Part shown: positions 47,725 through 59,125 of the stretch, piece after piece
Numbering within the stretch: position 1 is the first letter of the stretch
Layout of the letters: each line of letters starts with the position of its first letter
Assembly: GCF_008247605.1 (NCBI RefSeq)
Contig: NZ_CP043420.1
Location: forward strand, 2,108,001-2,172,000
Source of the DNA: Kushneria phosphatilytica
GTDB lineage: Bacteria; Pseudomonadota; Gammaproteobacteria; Pseudomonadales; Halomonadaceae
Direction of reading: 5' to 3'
Length of the DNA stretch: 64,000 nt
Program-made: the position numbers and the translations under genes
Notes under the pieces: generated by a model
Told to the model about the DNA's origin: nothing
Databases searched by the model: none
Seen by the model: only the letters and a program-made list of their open reading frames with translations

Positions 47725-48807
47725 TCAGCGAATCTTCAGTGTCGACAGACCAAGCAGCACCAGGACTACTGTTACGATCCAGAAGCGCACGATTACGCGC
47801 GGTTCCGGCCAGCCCTTGAGCTCGAAGTGATGATGCAACGGGGCCATGCGAAAGACACGCCGACCGGTCATCTTGTAGAAACCGACCTGAATCATCACGG
47901 AAAGGGTTTCCATGACAAAGACTCCACCCATGATGAATAGCACGATCTCCTGACGAACGACCACGGCCACAACGCCCAACGCAGCCCCCAGAGCCAGCGC
48001 CCCGACATCTCCCATGAAGACCTGCGCCGGATAGGTATTGAACCAGAGAAAACCCAGTCCGGCCCCCATGATGGCACCACAGAAAACGGCCATTTCTCCT
48101 GCGCCCATCACGAAAGGAATATGCAGATATTCAGCGAATCGGGCATTACCGCTGGCATAGGCGAATACTGCCAGTCCCATGGCAACCAGCACGGTCGGCA
48201 TGATCGCCAGACCATCAAGCCCGTCGGTCAGATTGACTGCATTGGAGCTCCCGACAATGACCAGATAGGTCAGCAGGATATAACCCAGACCCAGCTGGAT
48301 CACGATCCCCTTGAAAAACGGCGCAATCAGACTCGTTTCCACTGGTGCTGCCGCAGTGAAATAGAGAATAACGGCAGCCACAAAGCCAATGGCGGATTGC
48401 CAGAAATATTTCCATTTTGCCGGCAGACCTCGAGGGTTCTTCTCGACAACCTTGCGATAATCATCAACCCAGCCAATGGCCCCGAAGCCCAGCGTCACCA
48501 ACAGCACCAGCCAGATATAGTGGCTGGCCAGATCACCCCAGAGCAGTGTCGAGATAGCGATCGAAATCAGGATCATGGCGCCGCCCATGGTGGGCGTGCC
48601 TGCCTTGGAAAGATGTGATTGCGGACCGTTATCGCGGATAGCCTGACCAATCTGACGCTCGACCAATCGCCTGATCATCCAGGGGCCGATGATCAGACAC
48701 AGCAACAGGGCTGTCAGCGTCGCCAGCACCATGCGCAGCGTCAGATAACCGAAAACGTTGAAGGCATCCTGGAAATTTGCCAGTAACTCGGCAATGAATA
48801 GCAGCAT
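47725..48807 (-). CDS. mraY: Phospho-MurNAc-pentapeptide transferase MraY
   Basis: A 360-residue polytopic enzyme that makes lipid I. Conserved stretches are [16 protein letters not shown] (~69-84), the catalytic loop GWVDDYRKV (~110, aspartates 115-116), [10 protein letters not shown] (~190) and the C-terminal [11 protein letters not shown] (~325). About ten membrane helices. It follows murF by 9 bp. Confidence 0.97.
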   Translation of the reverse strand: MLLFIAELLANFQDAFNVFGYLTLRMVLATLTALLLCLIIGPWMIRRLVERQIGQAIRDNGPQSHLSKAGTPTMGGAMILISIAISTLLWGDLASHYIWLVLLVTLGFGAIGWVDDYRKVVEKNPRGLPAKWKYFWQSAIGFVAAVILYFTAAAPVETSLIAPFFKGIVIQLGLGYILLTYLVIVGSSNAVNLTDGLDGLAIMPTVLVAMGLAVFAYASGNARFAEYLHIPFVMGAGEMAVFCGAIMGAGLGFLWFNTYPAQVFMGDVGALALGAALGVVAVVVRQEIVLFIMGGVFVMETLSVMIQVGFYKMTGRRVFRMAPLHHHFELKGWPEPRVIVRFWIVTVVLVLLGLSTLKIR

Positions 48808-48816
48808 CTAAAGCGT

Positions 48817-50199
48817 TCACCTGATTATGTCGGTTCGAAGCGCGCTCACCAGACGATCCATGCCGGCACTGAGCGATCCCTTGATCAGGACACTGGCGCC
48901 TTCGGGTAGCCTTTCCCGAACGAACTCCGCCAGCGTCGACCACTGTTCAAAGTGGTGCCCCCCCTCACCAAAGGCCTCGCAGGCAGCACGTGCCGGCTCA
49001 CCTACGGTCCCCATTACATCGATACCCAGCGCCCTGGCATGTTCACCGATCTCGCGATGCGCACTTTCACTGTAATCGCCCAGCTCACCCATCGCCCCCA
49101 ACAGGCACCAGCGAGGGCCAGGGAGATCGGTCAGAGCCTCCAGGGCGGCCCTGACGGCGCCAGGATTGGCGTTATAGCTGTCATCCACCAGGCGACTGTT
49201 GTGTGGACCTGGCACCACGACCATACGTCTATTGACGGCCTCGGCACTTTCCAATCCCTGTTGCATGAGTATGGGGTCAATGCCCAGCGCATGAGCGACC
49301 GCAGCCGCGGCCAGCGCATTGAGCACGTTATGCCGCCCCATGAGCGTCAACTGTATGCGACCGCAATCCTGCCCATCGATAAAGAGCGTAAAAGCATATC
49401 GCCCCAGCGCATCACAGGCCATATCGCTGGCATATACCCGAGCGCGATCATCGAAGCCGAAATCGATGATCGTTGCTTCACCTGCCAACTGCTGCCAGAT
49501 CGGGAAAAATCGATCATCACGATTCAATACCGCCACACCTCGAGTTCCCAGTCCGGCAAGAATCTCGCCCTTGGCCTGGGCAATATACCCCAACCCTCCG
49601 AACTCACCGACATGGGCGCCGGTCACATTGGTAATGACCGCCACATCAGGCCGCGTCAGAGCGGTGGTCCAGGCGATTTCACCCGAATGATTGGCGCCCA
49701 GTTCCAGCACCGCCCGCTGATGGCAGGATTTCAGTTCCAGCAGGGTCAGCGGTACACCAATATCGTTGTTGAGGTTGGCGCGAGTCATGTGAGTCGCACC
49801 GGCCAGCTGTAAAATGGCGCCGGTGAGAGCACGTACCGTGGTTTTGCCACTGTTACCGGTAATGGCGACCAGTTCCCTCCCCCAGTGGCGTCGCCGGGCA
49901 GCGCCCAGCATCCCCAAAGCGAGCCGGGTATCGGGTACGACCAGCTGTGGCAGATCGCTGATATGGTCATCGCGCCTATCCACGATCGCTGCCGAAGCCC
50001 CTCGCTCGAAAGCGGTCTGTAAAAACGCGTGACCATCGAACCGTTCACCGCGAAGAGCGAGGAACAGATCCCCCCGATCGAGTTGACGGGTATCGGTAAT
50101 GATGCGCTCGATCACTTGCTCACCTGCCCCGTCGGGCACATCAGCACCCAGCGCAGTGGCCACTTCAGCAAGTGTGTTCAGACCGGTGTCGTTATCCAT
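48817..50199 (-). CDS. murF: UDP-MurNAc-tripeptide-D-Ala-D-Ala ligase MurF
   Basis: A 460-residue Mur ligase that adds the D-Ala-D-Ala dipeptide, the product of Ddl. The P-loop ITGNSGKTTVRAL (~107-119) and the Mur motif VDDSYNANPGAVRAALEAL (~325) are typical. The start is uncertain: ATG 50199 overlaps the murE stop by 8 bp; ATG 50214 would overlap by 23 bp. The supplier enzyme Ddl is not encoded in this cluster. Confidence 0.95.
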   Translation of the reverse strand: MDNDTGLNTLAEVATALGADVPDGAGEQVIERIITDTRQLDRGDLFLALRGERFDGHAFLQTAFERGASAAIVDRRDDHISDLPQLVVPDTRLALGMLGAARRRHWGRELVAITGNSGKTTVRALTGAILQLAGATHMTRANLNNDIGVPLTLLELKSCHQRAVLELGANHSGEIAWTTALTRPDVAVITNVTGAHVGEFGGLGYIAQAKGEILAGLGTRGVAVLNRDDRFFPIWQQLAGEATIIDFGFDDRARVYASDMACDALGRYAFTLFIDGQDCGRIQLTLMGRHNVLNALAAAAVAHALGIDPILMQQGLESAEAVNRRMVVVPGPHNSRLVDDSYNANPGAVRAALEALTDLPGPRWCLLGAMGELGDYSESAHREIGEHARALGIDVMGTVGEPARAACEAFGEGGHHFEQWSTLAEFVRERLPEGASVLIKGSLSAGMDRLVSALRTDIIR

Positions 50200-51685
50200 G
50201 CTGCTTTCGCTCATCGGCTGATGCCGAGTGCCAGAACTCGTTGACCACCTCCAGATCACTGAAAGGGTGTCGTACCCCTGCGATCTCCTGCCAGGTTTCA
50301 TGCCCCTTGCCTGCAATCAGCACGACGTCTTCAGGGGCAGCCCGAGACAATACCGTGTGAATCGCCTGTCGACGATCACCAATTTCAAGCGCCTTGTCGG
50401 GATTCTGCAGCCCTTCCAGCATGGTCCGGCGAATATCCGCCGGGGACTCACTACGCGGATTGTCATCAGTAATAACCACATGATCGGCGAGCCGTTCGGC
50501 ACAGGCAGCCATCAGCGCCCGCTTGCCGTCATCGCGATCTCCGCCACACCCTACAAGGCACCACAGCTGGCCACGGGCATGAGGACGCAGTGCTATCAAC
50601 GCCTTTTCGAGTGCATCCGGCGTATGCGCGTAATCCACGACTGCCACCGGGGAATCGGGCACACTCAGACGCTGCATGCGGCCAGGCACTGGCGTCAATT
50701 GAGGCAGTACCGTTTCCAGCGCGGCCAGCGGCACTCCAAGACCATGAAGCGTAGCCGCTGCAAGCAATGCATTATCCAGATTGAAGCGTCCCATCAGAGG
50801 CAATGAAAGCTGCCACTCGCCTTCTGGTGTCACGACTTCGGCATGCAGTCCTGTCTCGTGCGGGTGCCAGCTGCGAATCCGGAAATCGGCGTTATCATTA
50901 CTGCCCACCCGGAGAATACGCACGCCATCACCAACACCAGCCAGCATCAGCCCTGATAGCGGATCATCGCCATTGACCACCGCCAGTTCCAACTCCTCGC
51001 GCTGAAACAACCGGGCCTTGGCAGCCGCATAGGCCGCCATGCTGCGGTGATAATCAAGATGATCACGGCTGAGATTGGTAAACACCGCGGCACGCAACCG
51101 ACAGCCTGAAAGTCGTTGCTGATCAAGCGCATGCGAGGAAGCCTCCAATGCAACCCGGGTCGCGCCCTGATCGGCCAGCCGGCGCAGTGTTGCCTGCAAT
51201 GCAATCGCATCCGGCGTGGTCAAACCGGCTTCTCCCAGCTTGCCCGGGCGCCCCGCCCCCAGCGTACCGATCACACCAGCAGGCCGATCGAGCAGCTCCG
51301 ACAGTACGGCGATATAGTGCGTTACCGAGCTCTTGCCATTGGTACCGGTCACCCCGATCTGTTCGAGTTCACAGGGAACTTCACAGGCCAGTGCCGCCAA
51401 CCGACCAAGCTGGGCGTCCAATCCTTCGATAACTGCAATGGTCTCGTCACTGAGCGGCCAGGGCGCATGGGCCAATATCAGTTCAGCACCGTTCTCCAGC
51501 GCCTGAAGAATATAATCACGCCCATCGACCCGGGTCCCGGGGATGGCCACGAATACATCTCCCGGCTCAACCCGCCGCGAGTCCAGCCGAAGTCGGGCGG
51601 TGGGGCCAAGCGAAGGCCAGGTCCGCTCCGGCCACAGGCTCACCAGCGCTCGCTCGAGCGCGCTACCGGTTTGGACTGCAGTCAT
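50192..51685 (-). CDS. murE: UDP-MurNAc-dipeptide meso-diaminopimelate ligase MurE
   Basis: A 497-residue Mur ligase that adds the third residue. The P-loop is VTGTNGKSSVTHYIA (~113-127). The DNPR motif (TDDNPRSESP, ~410) marks a meso-diaminopimelate rather than lysine enzyme. ATG 51685 is preceded by AGGAGG with 9-nt spacing and lies 1 bp after the ftsI stop; the longer frame to 51781 lies inside ftsI and is rejected. Confidence 0.97.
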   Translation of the reverse strand: MTAVQTGSALERALVSLWPERTWPSLGPTARLRLDSRRVEPGDVFVAIPGTRVDGRDYILQALENGAELILAHAPWPLSDETIAVIEGLDAQLGRLAALACEVPCELEQIGVTGTNGKSSVTHYIAVLSELLDRPAGVIGTLGAGRPGKLGEAGLTTPDAIALQATLRRLADQGATRVALEASSHALDQQRLSGCRLRAAVFTNLSRDHLDYHRSMAAYAAAKARLFQREELELAVVNGDDPLSGLMLAGVGDGVRILRVGSNDNADFRIRSWHPHETGLHAEVVTPEGEWQLSLPLMGRFNLDNALLAAATLHGLGVPLAALETVLPQLTPVPGRMQRLSVPDSPVAVVDYAHTPDALEKALIALRPHARGQLWCLVGCGGDRDDGKRALMAACAERLADHVVITDDNPRSESPADIRRTMLEGLQNPDKALEIGDRRQAIHTVLSRAAPEDVVLIAGKGHETWQEIAGVRHPFSDLEVVNEFWHSASADERKQHG

Positions 51686-51686
51686 T

Positions 51687-53507
51687 TCAGGGTACCTCCT
51701 TTGCACCGGCTGCCTTTGCTGCCTTGACCCGTTCCTTCGGCGACCGCCAATCGGTGCGGGTCTGTTCATCCGGGGGCACATCCAGCATGCGCAGCGCCTT
51801 GCCGGCGACCCGCGAAAAGATCGGAGCCGCCACCAACCCCCCGTAATACTCCTCTCCCTTGGGATCGTCGATGGAGATTACGGTAATGATGCGCGGGTTG
51901 CTGACCGGAGCGATGCCGACAAAATTGGAACGGTAGGCTTCAGTCTGATAACCGGAATCTCCCACCTTGCGAACCGTGCCGGTCTTGCCGGCAATCCGAT
52001 AACCATCGACCCGGGCACGCGAGCCACCACCATAGGGGCCCACGACGGTTTCCATCATTTTCAATACCTGATGGGCCGTCTTCGGGGAGACCAGTTGCTG
52101 CCCCTTTGGCGACTTGTCGATCTTGAGCAGGGAGGGTGGCACGCGGCGACCATCATTGGTAATCGTGGTGTACGCACTGGCCAGCTGCAGGGCCGATACC
52201 GAAACACCATAGCCATAGGCCATGGTCGCCCGCTTGGCCTTGGACCAGTTGTAGGGCGCAGGCAGGCTGCCCGACGCTTCACCCGGGAAGCCAAGCTGGG
52301 GTGACTGACCCAGATGCATTTTGTTGTACATGTTCCAGATGGTGTCCTCGGGCAGCGCCAAGGCCAGGTGAGTCATACCGATATTGGAGGACTTGGTGAT
52401 AACGCCGGTCAGCGTCAGCATGCCGAAGTTGCGGACGTCACGGATGGTATAGCCATCCACCATCATCCAGCCGGGATTGGTATCGATCAGACTTTGGGGC
52501 GTGTACTTGCCATTGTGAAGTATCGCCGTCATAGCCAGCGGCTTCATCACTGAGCCGGGTTCAAAAGCATCGGTGATACCCCGGGCCCTCAACCCCGCAA
52601 CATTCATGTTGGCGCGATTATTGGGGTTGTAGGAGGGAGAACTGGCCATGGCGAGCACCTCACCGGTGTGGGCATCCATCATGACCAGCGTACCGGCCTC
52701 GGCATGGTGCTCCTGCACCGCGGCCTTGAGCTCACGATAGGCCATGTACTGAATGCGCAGATTCAGCGCGAGTTTGAGCTCCCCGCCGGGGTGTGGCTCC
52801 TTGATCAGATGCAGATCCCGCACCAGATGGCCACGCCGATCCTTGAGCACCCGACGCTGGCCTGGGGAACCAGTCAGGTAGCGATCATAGGCCAGCTCCA
52901 GCCCTTCCTGGCCATGATCATCGATATTCGTGATACCGATCAGTTGGGCAACCACCTCACCTGCCGGGTAATAGCGCTTGTATTCATGGCGCCCGTAAAC
53001 GCCGGGAATGTCCATGTCCAGCACCTTGTTGGCCGGCTGAGGCGTCACTTCGCGCCGAAGATACATGAACTCCTTGTCGCGATAGCGATTGACGCGATCA
53101 ATGAACTTCGAGGCAGGTTCCCCCAGGGCCTGAGCCAGGCGGGTGAGCTGCACCGGATCCCTGGGTAATTGCTGAGGATTGGCCCACAGAGTGATAACCG
53201 GCGTCGATACTGCCAGAGGACTGCCCTCGCTATCGACGATCATCCCACGGTGAGCATCGATCTCTTCGGTGCGCAGTGTTCGCGCATCACCCTGTCCCTG
53301 CAGGAACTGGTGGTCCAGCACCTGCAAATAGACAATACGCCCGGCCAGCACCAGCATTCCCAGCAACACCAGAGCCACCATGACGCGAAAGCGCCACACG
53401 GGTGCCGCACTGACATGGCTGGCAGCCGACCGGGACTGGCGGGGCTCACCACTCTGACCACGACGCTCATTAACGCCACGACGCCTGGGTGTATTGCCTT
53501 CGCTCAT
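51687..53507 (-). CDS. ftsI: Septal peptidoglycan transpeptidase FtsI (PBP3)
   Basis: A 606-residue class B penicillin-binding protein. One membrane helix (VMVALVLLGMLVLAGRIVYL, ~43-62) is followed by a dimerisation domain and the transpeptidase domain. The three catalytic motifs are visible: Ser-x2-Lys in EPGSVMKPLA (~318), Ser-x-Asn in KSSNIGM (~375) and Lys-Thr-Gly in GKTGTVRKV (~508). It overlaps ftsL as ATGA. Confidence 0.97.
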   Translation of the reverse strand: MSEGNTPRRRGVNERRGQSGEPRQSRSAASHVSAAPVWRFRVMVALVLLGMLVLAGRIVYLQVLDHQFLQGQGDARTLRTEEIDAHRGMIVDSEGSPLAVSTPVITLWANPQQLPRDPVQLTRLAQALGEPASKFIDRVNRYRDKEFMYLRREVTPQPANKVLDMDIPGVYGRHEYKRYYPAGEVVAQLIGITNIDDHGQEGLELAYDRYLTGSPGQRRVLKDRRGHLVRDLHLIKEPHPGGELKLALNLRIQYMAYRELKAAVQEHHAEAGTLVMMDAHTGEVLAMASSPSYNPNNRANMNVAGLRARGITDAFEPGSVMKPLAMTAILHNGKYTPQSLIDTNPGWMMVDGYTIRDVRNFGMLTLTGVITKSSNIGMTHLALALPEDTIWNMYNKMHLGQSPQLGFPGEASGSLPAPYNWSKAKRATMAYGYGVSVSALQLASAYTTITNDGRRVPPSLLKIDKSPKGQQLVSPKTAHQVLKMMETVVGPYGGGSRARVDGYRIAGKTGTVRKVGDSGYQTEAYRSNFVGIAPVSNPRIITVISIDDPKGEEYYGGLVAAPIFSRVAGKALRMLDVPPDEQTRTDWRSPKERVKAAKAAGAKEVP

Positions 53508-53860
53508 GGACGCATGACCCGAGTGTTATCAACGTCCGGCACATGCATGGACAACCGATCACGCGCCAGATTCTCGATACGCGATGGCGTGGACCAGGTA
53601 CTCTCTTCCAGCAACAGTCGACTCCAGGTGGCCTGCAACTGATCGTGACGACGCTCCATGTGCTGTAACCGCGAGTACTGTACTCGGGTCAGGTGAGCAC
53701 TGGCGATGGCTGCCAGCGCACTGAGCACGACCGCCAATAACAACACGCCAATTACGACATGACCGGTTCTGAACCGAAAATGGAATGGCCAGCGCCCCCA
53801 GCGAGAGCCGGAGCGTCGATTACGAGAAGAGACAGCAGATCGAGCCGAGCGTTCGGTCAT
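53504..53860 (-). CDS. ftsL: Cell division protein FtsL
   Basis: A 118-residue bitopic protein: basic N-terminus, one membrane helix ([20 protein letters not shown], ~35-54), and a periplasmic coiled coil with the family's [14 protein letters not shown] end. FtsL forms a complex with FtsB and FtsQ and helps activate FtsW-FtsI. It overlaps rsmH by ATGA upstream and ftsI by ATGA downstream. Confidence 0.92.
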   Translation of the reverse strand: MTERSARSAVSSRNRRSGSRWGRWPFHFRFRTGHVVIGVLLLAVVLSALAAIASAHLTRVQYSRLQHMERRHDQLQATWSRLLLEESTWSTPSRIENLARDRLSMHVPDVDNTRVMRP

Positions 53861-54819
53861 GATCGCTCCGTCTCCAGTTTGCGTGCGACTCGCATGACAG
53901 CACTGCGCGCGCGTGGATTTTCCGCGACTTCTTCCTCATTCGGATAACGGGCTCGCCCAACCGGCTCGAGACGACGGTCAAGCTGATCCTCACGCAAGGG
54001 CAGCCCCCGTGGCAGATGGGCATCGCCCCTGGACTGGTCACGGATGAAGCGCTTGACCAGCCGATCTTCCAGCGAATGAAAACTGATGACCACCAGATGA
54101 CCACCAGGCGCCAGCGCTTCGAGCGCTGCTGTCAGCGCTTGCTCAAGCTGTCCCAACTCATCATTGATGTGAATACGAATGGCCTGAAAGGCCCGGGTAG
54201 CCGGATGACGCCCCTTCTCCCAGGCAGGATGCGCTGCCTTGAGCAGCTCCGCCAATTCAACGGTTCGGGTAATGGGAGATTGCTGACGTCGCTCAACCAC
54301 CGCCCTTGCCAGTCGCCGGGCAAAACGCTCTTCCCCGAGGCGTTTGAAAACATCGGCAATCTCTCGCTCACCGGCACGCCCCAGCCACTGCGCGGCGCTT
54401 TCGCCGCTATCCGGATCCATGCGCATATCCAGCGGTCCATCGCGCATGAAGCTGAAACCACGACTGCCGTCATCAAGCTGTGGTGACGAGACACCGATAT
54501 CCAGCAGGACACCGGCCAGCTTCCCGTGAACGTCATGACGGCGAGCTGCCTCTGTCAACTGAGCAAAGGAAGTACGTTCAATGACAAAGCGGGCGTCATC
54601 AATATCGGCTGCGGCTGCACAGGCCTCGGGGTCGCGATCGAGCGCCAGCAGACGCCCTTCGGAAGCCAGGCGGGAGAGGATGGCACGACTGTGGCCACCA
54701 CGACCAAAGGTGCCATCAAGATAGGCGCCGCGAGGGTCATGAATCAGCGCATCCACCGCACCTTCAAGCAGGACACTGGCATGCGCGCGTGCCTGGTCGG
54801 CGCGTGGCTGTCGGGACAT
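53857..54819 (-). CDS. rsmH: 16S rRNA (cytosine-1402-N4)-methyltransferase RsmH
   Basis: A 320-residue SAM-dependent methyltransferase (formerly MraW). It begins [25 protein letters not shown] and has the SAM motif [16 protein letters not shown] (~35-50), [15 protein letters not shown] (~108-122) and the C-terminal [14 protein letters not shown] (~255). Residue C1402 is also methylated at the 2'-O by RsmI, encoded 500 bp upstream. No mraZ precedes it; the RNase P RNA gene lies there instead, on the same strand. Confidence 0.96.
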   Translation of the reverse strand: MSRQPRADQARAHASVLLEGAVDALIHDPRGAYLDGTFGRGGHSRAILSRLASEGRLLALDRDPEACAAAADIDDARFVIERTSFAQLTEAARRHDVHGKLAGVLLDIGVSSPQLDDGSRGFSFMRDGPLDMRMDPDSGESAAQWLGRAGEREIADVFKRLGEERFARRLARAVVERRQQSPITRTVELAELLKAAHPAWEKGRHPATRAFQAIRIHINDELGQLEQALTAALEALAPGGHLVVISFHSLEDRLVKRFIRDQSRGDAHLPRGLPLREDQLDRRLEPVGRARYPNEEEVAENPRARSAVMRVARKLETERS

Positions 54820-54861
54820 GAACGACTCGCGAGCTGTAAAAACGTAATGCCTGTAAATAGG

Positions 54862-55222
<361 letters not shown>

Positions 55223-55229
55223 GCGCGCA

Positions 55230-55258
55230 AGAATATCAGTGCCTGCACGCCTGTCCAA
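55230..55258 (-). promoter_or_regulatory. Sigma-70 promoter of rnpB
   Basis: Minus-strand TTGGAC (55253-55258), exactly 17 nt, TATTCT (55230-55235), with the mature 5' end of the RNA about 8 nt downstream. The spacing to the P1 helix supports both the promoter and the RNA 5' end. Confidence 0.8.
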
Positions 55259-55315
55259 GAGGATAACCCATTTTATTACGCCGCCTCACAAGCGGGCTGC
55301 AATAATTACAGAATG

Positions 55316-56176
55316 TCACACACTACCTTCGCGTAGCGTCAGCACTCGCTGATACCACTCCCCCTTGCGCCCTCCCATCAATCGGGAGGCGATGGCCGCC
55401 GCCTGTTTGCTGCCCACGCCTTCATCCAGCAGGGTCATCAGCAGTTGCTCCGCTTCCAGTGAAGCGTGCTCCTCATGTTTCCTTTCCGGGGCCGGCGCCA
55501 CCATGACCACGAACTCACCCCGAGTCTGATTGTCATCGGACGCCATATGCTGCTGGAGCTGAAAAGCGCTTCCGACAAGAAAGGTTTCAAAGGTCTTGGT
55601 CAGCTCACGCGCCACAACCACCTCTCGCTCGCCGAAGATTGCCGCAATATCTTCCAGCAGCGCCACAATCCGATGGGGTGCCTCATAAAAGACCAGTGTG
55701 GCGGTCATGCCGGACAGCGCATTCAAGCGGTTGCGCCGCGTGCCGGAACGTGCCGGCAGAAAGCCCTCGAAAAGAAAGCGATCCGTCGGCAGGCCCGCGG
55801 CAGATAGTGCTGTTACCAACGCACATGGCCCGGGTATTGGCACCACTCGCAAACCGGCATCACGCAGGGCACGTACCACCCGATATCCCGGATCGGAGAT
55901 CAGGGGCGTACCGGCATCACTGATCAGAGCCACTTGCTGACCAGCAGCCACAATCTCCCTGAGCTTTTCGACGCGCGCTGCTTCATTGTGGTCATGCAAC
56001 GACATCAGACTCACCTGCAGTCCCAGATGGGAGAGCAGCCGCGAGCTATGCCGCGTATCCTCGGCAGCGACAAGATCCACCTGTCCGAGTACCTCGACCG
56101 CACGCGCAGAAAGATCATCGAGGTTACCAATCGGTGTGGCAACCACGTACAATGCGCCCTCACCAGGTTCAGACAT
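55316..56176 (-). CDS. rsmI: 16S rRNA (cytidine-1402-2'-O)-methyltransferase RsmI
   Basis: A 286-residue tetrapyrrole-methylase-fold enzyme. Motifs: LYVVATPIGNLDDLSARAVE (~9-28), AEDTRHSSRLL (~38), ALISDAGTPLISDPGYRVV (~83-101) and FYEAPHRIV (~165). It methylates the ribose of C1402, the same nucleotide modified by RsmH. GGGAAG lies 6 nt before the ATG. It is divergent from lpoA, as in enterobacteria and pseudomonads. Confidence 0.95.
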   Translation of the reverse strand: MSEPGEGALYVVATPIGNLDDLSARAVEVLGQVDLVAAEDTRHSSRLLSHLGLQVSLMSLHDHNEAARVEKLREIVAAGQQVALISDAGTPLISDPGYRVVRALRDAGLRVVPIPGPCALVTALSAAGLPTDRFLFEGFLPARSGTRRNRLNALSGMTATLVFYEAPHRIVALLEDIAAIFGEREVVVARELTKTFETFLVGSAFQLQQHMASDDNQTRGEFVVMVAPAPERKHEEHASLEAEQLLMTLLDEGVGSKQAAAIASRLMGGRKGEWYQRVLTLREGSV

Positions 56177-56332
56177 GGTTGGCTTCCCGAGTTGAAGTGA
56201 CTGAAAAAGAGCCTGATGGCAACGGACGTATCAGGATGCGCCCGAGACGAACCGACCCTGTCCGCGCTTGTGTGGTCAGGACAGGACGGCGGCCCCGCCG
56301 CCAAGGACAAGGCAGACAAGGGGAAACGACCC

Positions 56333-58108
56333 ATGCGCACCTCGCTGCGACGCCTGGCCGGCGTCATGCTGGCAACCCTGCTGCTGGCCGGTTGCGCCAG
56401 CACCTCCTCGATCGTGGATCGTTTCAATGGACCATCGGCTGACACGCTTCTTCAGCAGGCACGCCAGCAACAGGGTGCTCAGGCTGCTGCCACTCGGCTA
56501 CAGGCGGCGCAGATTCTAGCACGCCAGGGCGATAACGCGCAGGCGTTGCGCGTGGCCAACGAGCTTGATCGGCAACAGCTCGATAACAGCAAGCGCATTG
56601 AGTGGGCACTACTCACTTCCCGTATCGCTCTTGATCAGGAAGATCCGGGCAGCGCTCTGAAGGCGACATCACTGCTGGATGAGATCGGTTCTGCCATCAA
56701 TGTTGATGATCGCAATACGCTACGTCAGCGACGCGGTCTGGCGCAGGCCATGCAGGGCGATGCCCGCTCGGCGGCCATGACACTGATCAGACTTCAGCAG
56801 GACACCGACAATACAGCGCTCAACGATACCATCTGGCAGCAGCTCTCTCGTCTGGATGCACGCCAGCTTGGCGAACTGGCCGAACAGGGCGGCCCGCTGG
56901 CCCGAGGCTGGGTCGAATTGGCTCAGCTACGACGCAGTCGCAGTGGCGATATCGCGGGACTGTTCAATGCGATCCAGCAATGGCAACAGGCCAATGCCAG
57001 CCATCCTGCCGCTCGTCGTCTGCCGACCGACCTGACCCAGCTACAGTCACTGAAAGGCAGGGAGATTCATCAGGTTGCCGTTTTCCTTCCACGCAGCGGT
57101 CCGCTTTCCACCGTTGCCAACGCACTGCGCGAAGGCATGGAAGCACGTGCCGCAACGGCGCGCACCGAAGGCGAACAGGTGCCAGAACTCTCCTTTTACG
57201 ACAGTGCCAGCGCCAATCTTCAATCACTCTACGGCAAGGCTATGATGGATGGCGCTCAGGTCGTGATCGGCCCACTCGACAAGAGCAAGGTGTCACAGCT
57301 GGAGACCCGTAGCGACGTGCCGATTCAGACCCTGGCACTGAACTATGGCACCCATGATCACAACACGGCTTCCGGGCTCTACGAATATGGTCTATCGGCC
57401 GAAGACGAGGCGCGTCAGGCAGCTCATCAGGCACGTCTCGACGGTCACTCACAGGCCGGCATCATGGTGCCGGATAATGACTGGGGCTCGCGGGTACTGG
57501 ATGCCTTTCGCCAACAGTGGCAGCAGGAAGGCGGACAGATCGCGTCCATCGTGAATTATGATCCAAAGGGCTCCGTCGCCAGCAGTACTCGCACGCTGCT
57601 TAAATCCGGCCAGAGCAAACCCGATATGCTCTTTCTGCTGGCCCTGCCCGACTATGCACGCCAGATACCGCCTACCCTGAAATATCTCTATGCCGGAGAT
57701 CTACCGGTCTACGCGACGTCACATGCCTACGCGGGCACACCGCAGCCCCGGCTGGACAGCGATCTTGATGGTGTGAAGTTTGTCGATATTCCCTGGCAAA
57801 TCCCTGATGTTGCTGCAGGTGGCGCAGACGCTGTGCCATTTGCCACGACCCGGCAACAACTGCTGCAGGGCAATGAGAACAATCCCGGGCTACTCAAGCT
57901 GCATGCCATGGGAGTCGATGCCTTCGAGCTGGCGCGTCGGCTACCCATCTTCAGCGCAACATCAAACAATGTCATGCAGGGTGCCACAGGCAAGCTCTCA
58001 CCCCGGGATGATGGCCGCATTATCCGCACGCTCCCCTGGGCTGTTTTCCGCAATGGTGAGCCCGGGCTGCCGGGTCTATCGGGACTTTCGCCCGACACTG
58101 CCCGGTGA
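56333..58108 (+). CDS. lpoA: Penicillin-binding protein activator LpoA
   Basis: A 591-residue outer-membrane lipoprotein. The signal ends in lipobox LLAGC (Cys21), starting from ATG 56333 with AAGGGGAA upstream; the longer frame from 56216 would bury the signal. An N-terminal TPR-like helical domain (~30-240) is followed by a type 1 periplasmic-binding-like domain (~245-580, beginning HQVAVFLPRSGPLSTVANAL). LpoA reaches through the periplasm to stimulate PBP1A. It overlaps yraN by GTGA. Confidence 0.92.
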   Translation: MRTSLRRLAGVMLATLLLAGCASTSSIVDRFNGPSADTLLQQARQQQGAQAAATRLQAAQILARQGDNAQALRVANELDRQQLDNSKRIEWALLTSRIALDQEDPGSALKATSLLDEIGSAINVDDRNTLRQRRGLAQAMQGDARSAAMTLIRLQQDTDNTALNDTIWQQLSRLDARQLGELAEQGGPLARGWVELAQLRRSRSGDIAGLFNAIQQWQQANASHPAARRLPTDLTQLQSLKGREIHQVAVFLPRSGPLSTVANALREGMEARAATARTEGEQVPELSFYDSASANLQSLYGKAMMDGAQVVIGPLDKSKVSQLETRSDVPIQTLALNYGTHDHNTASGLYEYGLSAEDEARQAAHQARLDGHSQAGIMVPDNDWGSRVLDAFRQQWQQEGGQIASIVNYDPKGSVASSTRTLLKSGQSKPDMLFLLALPDYARQIPPTLKYLYAGDLPVYATSHAYAGTPQPRLDSDLDGVKFVDIPWQIPDVAAGGADAVPFATTRQQLLQGNENNPGLLKLHAMGVDAFELARRLPIFSATSNNVMQGATGKLSPRDDGRIIRTLPWAVFRNGEPGLPGLSGLSPDTAR

Positions 58109-58479
58109 ACGGACACCCCCCTTCACAGCGTCGCCGTCAGGGTCATGACATCGAAGCCCTGACGGCACGCTGGCTCAGTCAGCGCGGACTTCGCGAAGTA
58201 GCTCGCAATCAGCACGCCCGCGGTGGCGAGATCGATCTGATCATGCGTGACGGCGATACGCTCGTCTTTGTCGAGGTTCGCTATCGACGCTGCACACAAT
58301 ACGGCACGGCGCTGGAAACCATCACACCTGCCAAGCAGCGTCGAATCATCAGAGCCGCGCGTTTTTATCTGGCTCGCGAGCGGTTATCATGCGCCTGTCG
58401 GTTCGATGTAGTCGGCGTTACCGGAACGCCGGAGGCACTCGAATTCGACTGGATCAGCGCGGCTTTTGACGCCTTCTGA
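58105..58479 (+). CDS. yraN: YraN family (UPF0102) endonuclease-fold protein
   Basis: A 124-residue protein with the UPF0102 pattern: GHDIEALTARWLSQRGL, then RGGEIDLIMRDGDTLVFVEVRYR, in which Glu, Asp and Glu-x-Lys/Arg resemble Holliday-junction-resolvase-like nuclease residues. The biochemical role is unproven. The start is a GTG at 58105 overlapping the lpoA stop as GTGA. The lpoA-yraN-diaA-dolP order is conserved. Confidence 0.87.
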   Translation: MNGHPPSQRRRQGHDIEALTARWLSQRGLREVARNQHARGGEIDLIMRDGDTLVFVEVRYRRCTQYGTALETITPAKQRRIIRAARFYLARERLSCACRFDVVGVTGTPEALEFDWISAAFDAF

Positions 58480-58519
58480 TACGGCACGTCACCGCCATGC
58501 CCCCAACCTCTCATCGTGA

Positions 58520-59119
<600 letters not shown>

Positions 59120-59125
59120 ACAGCC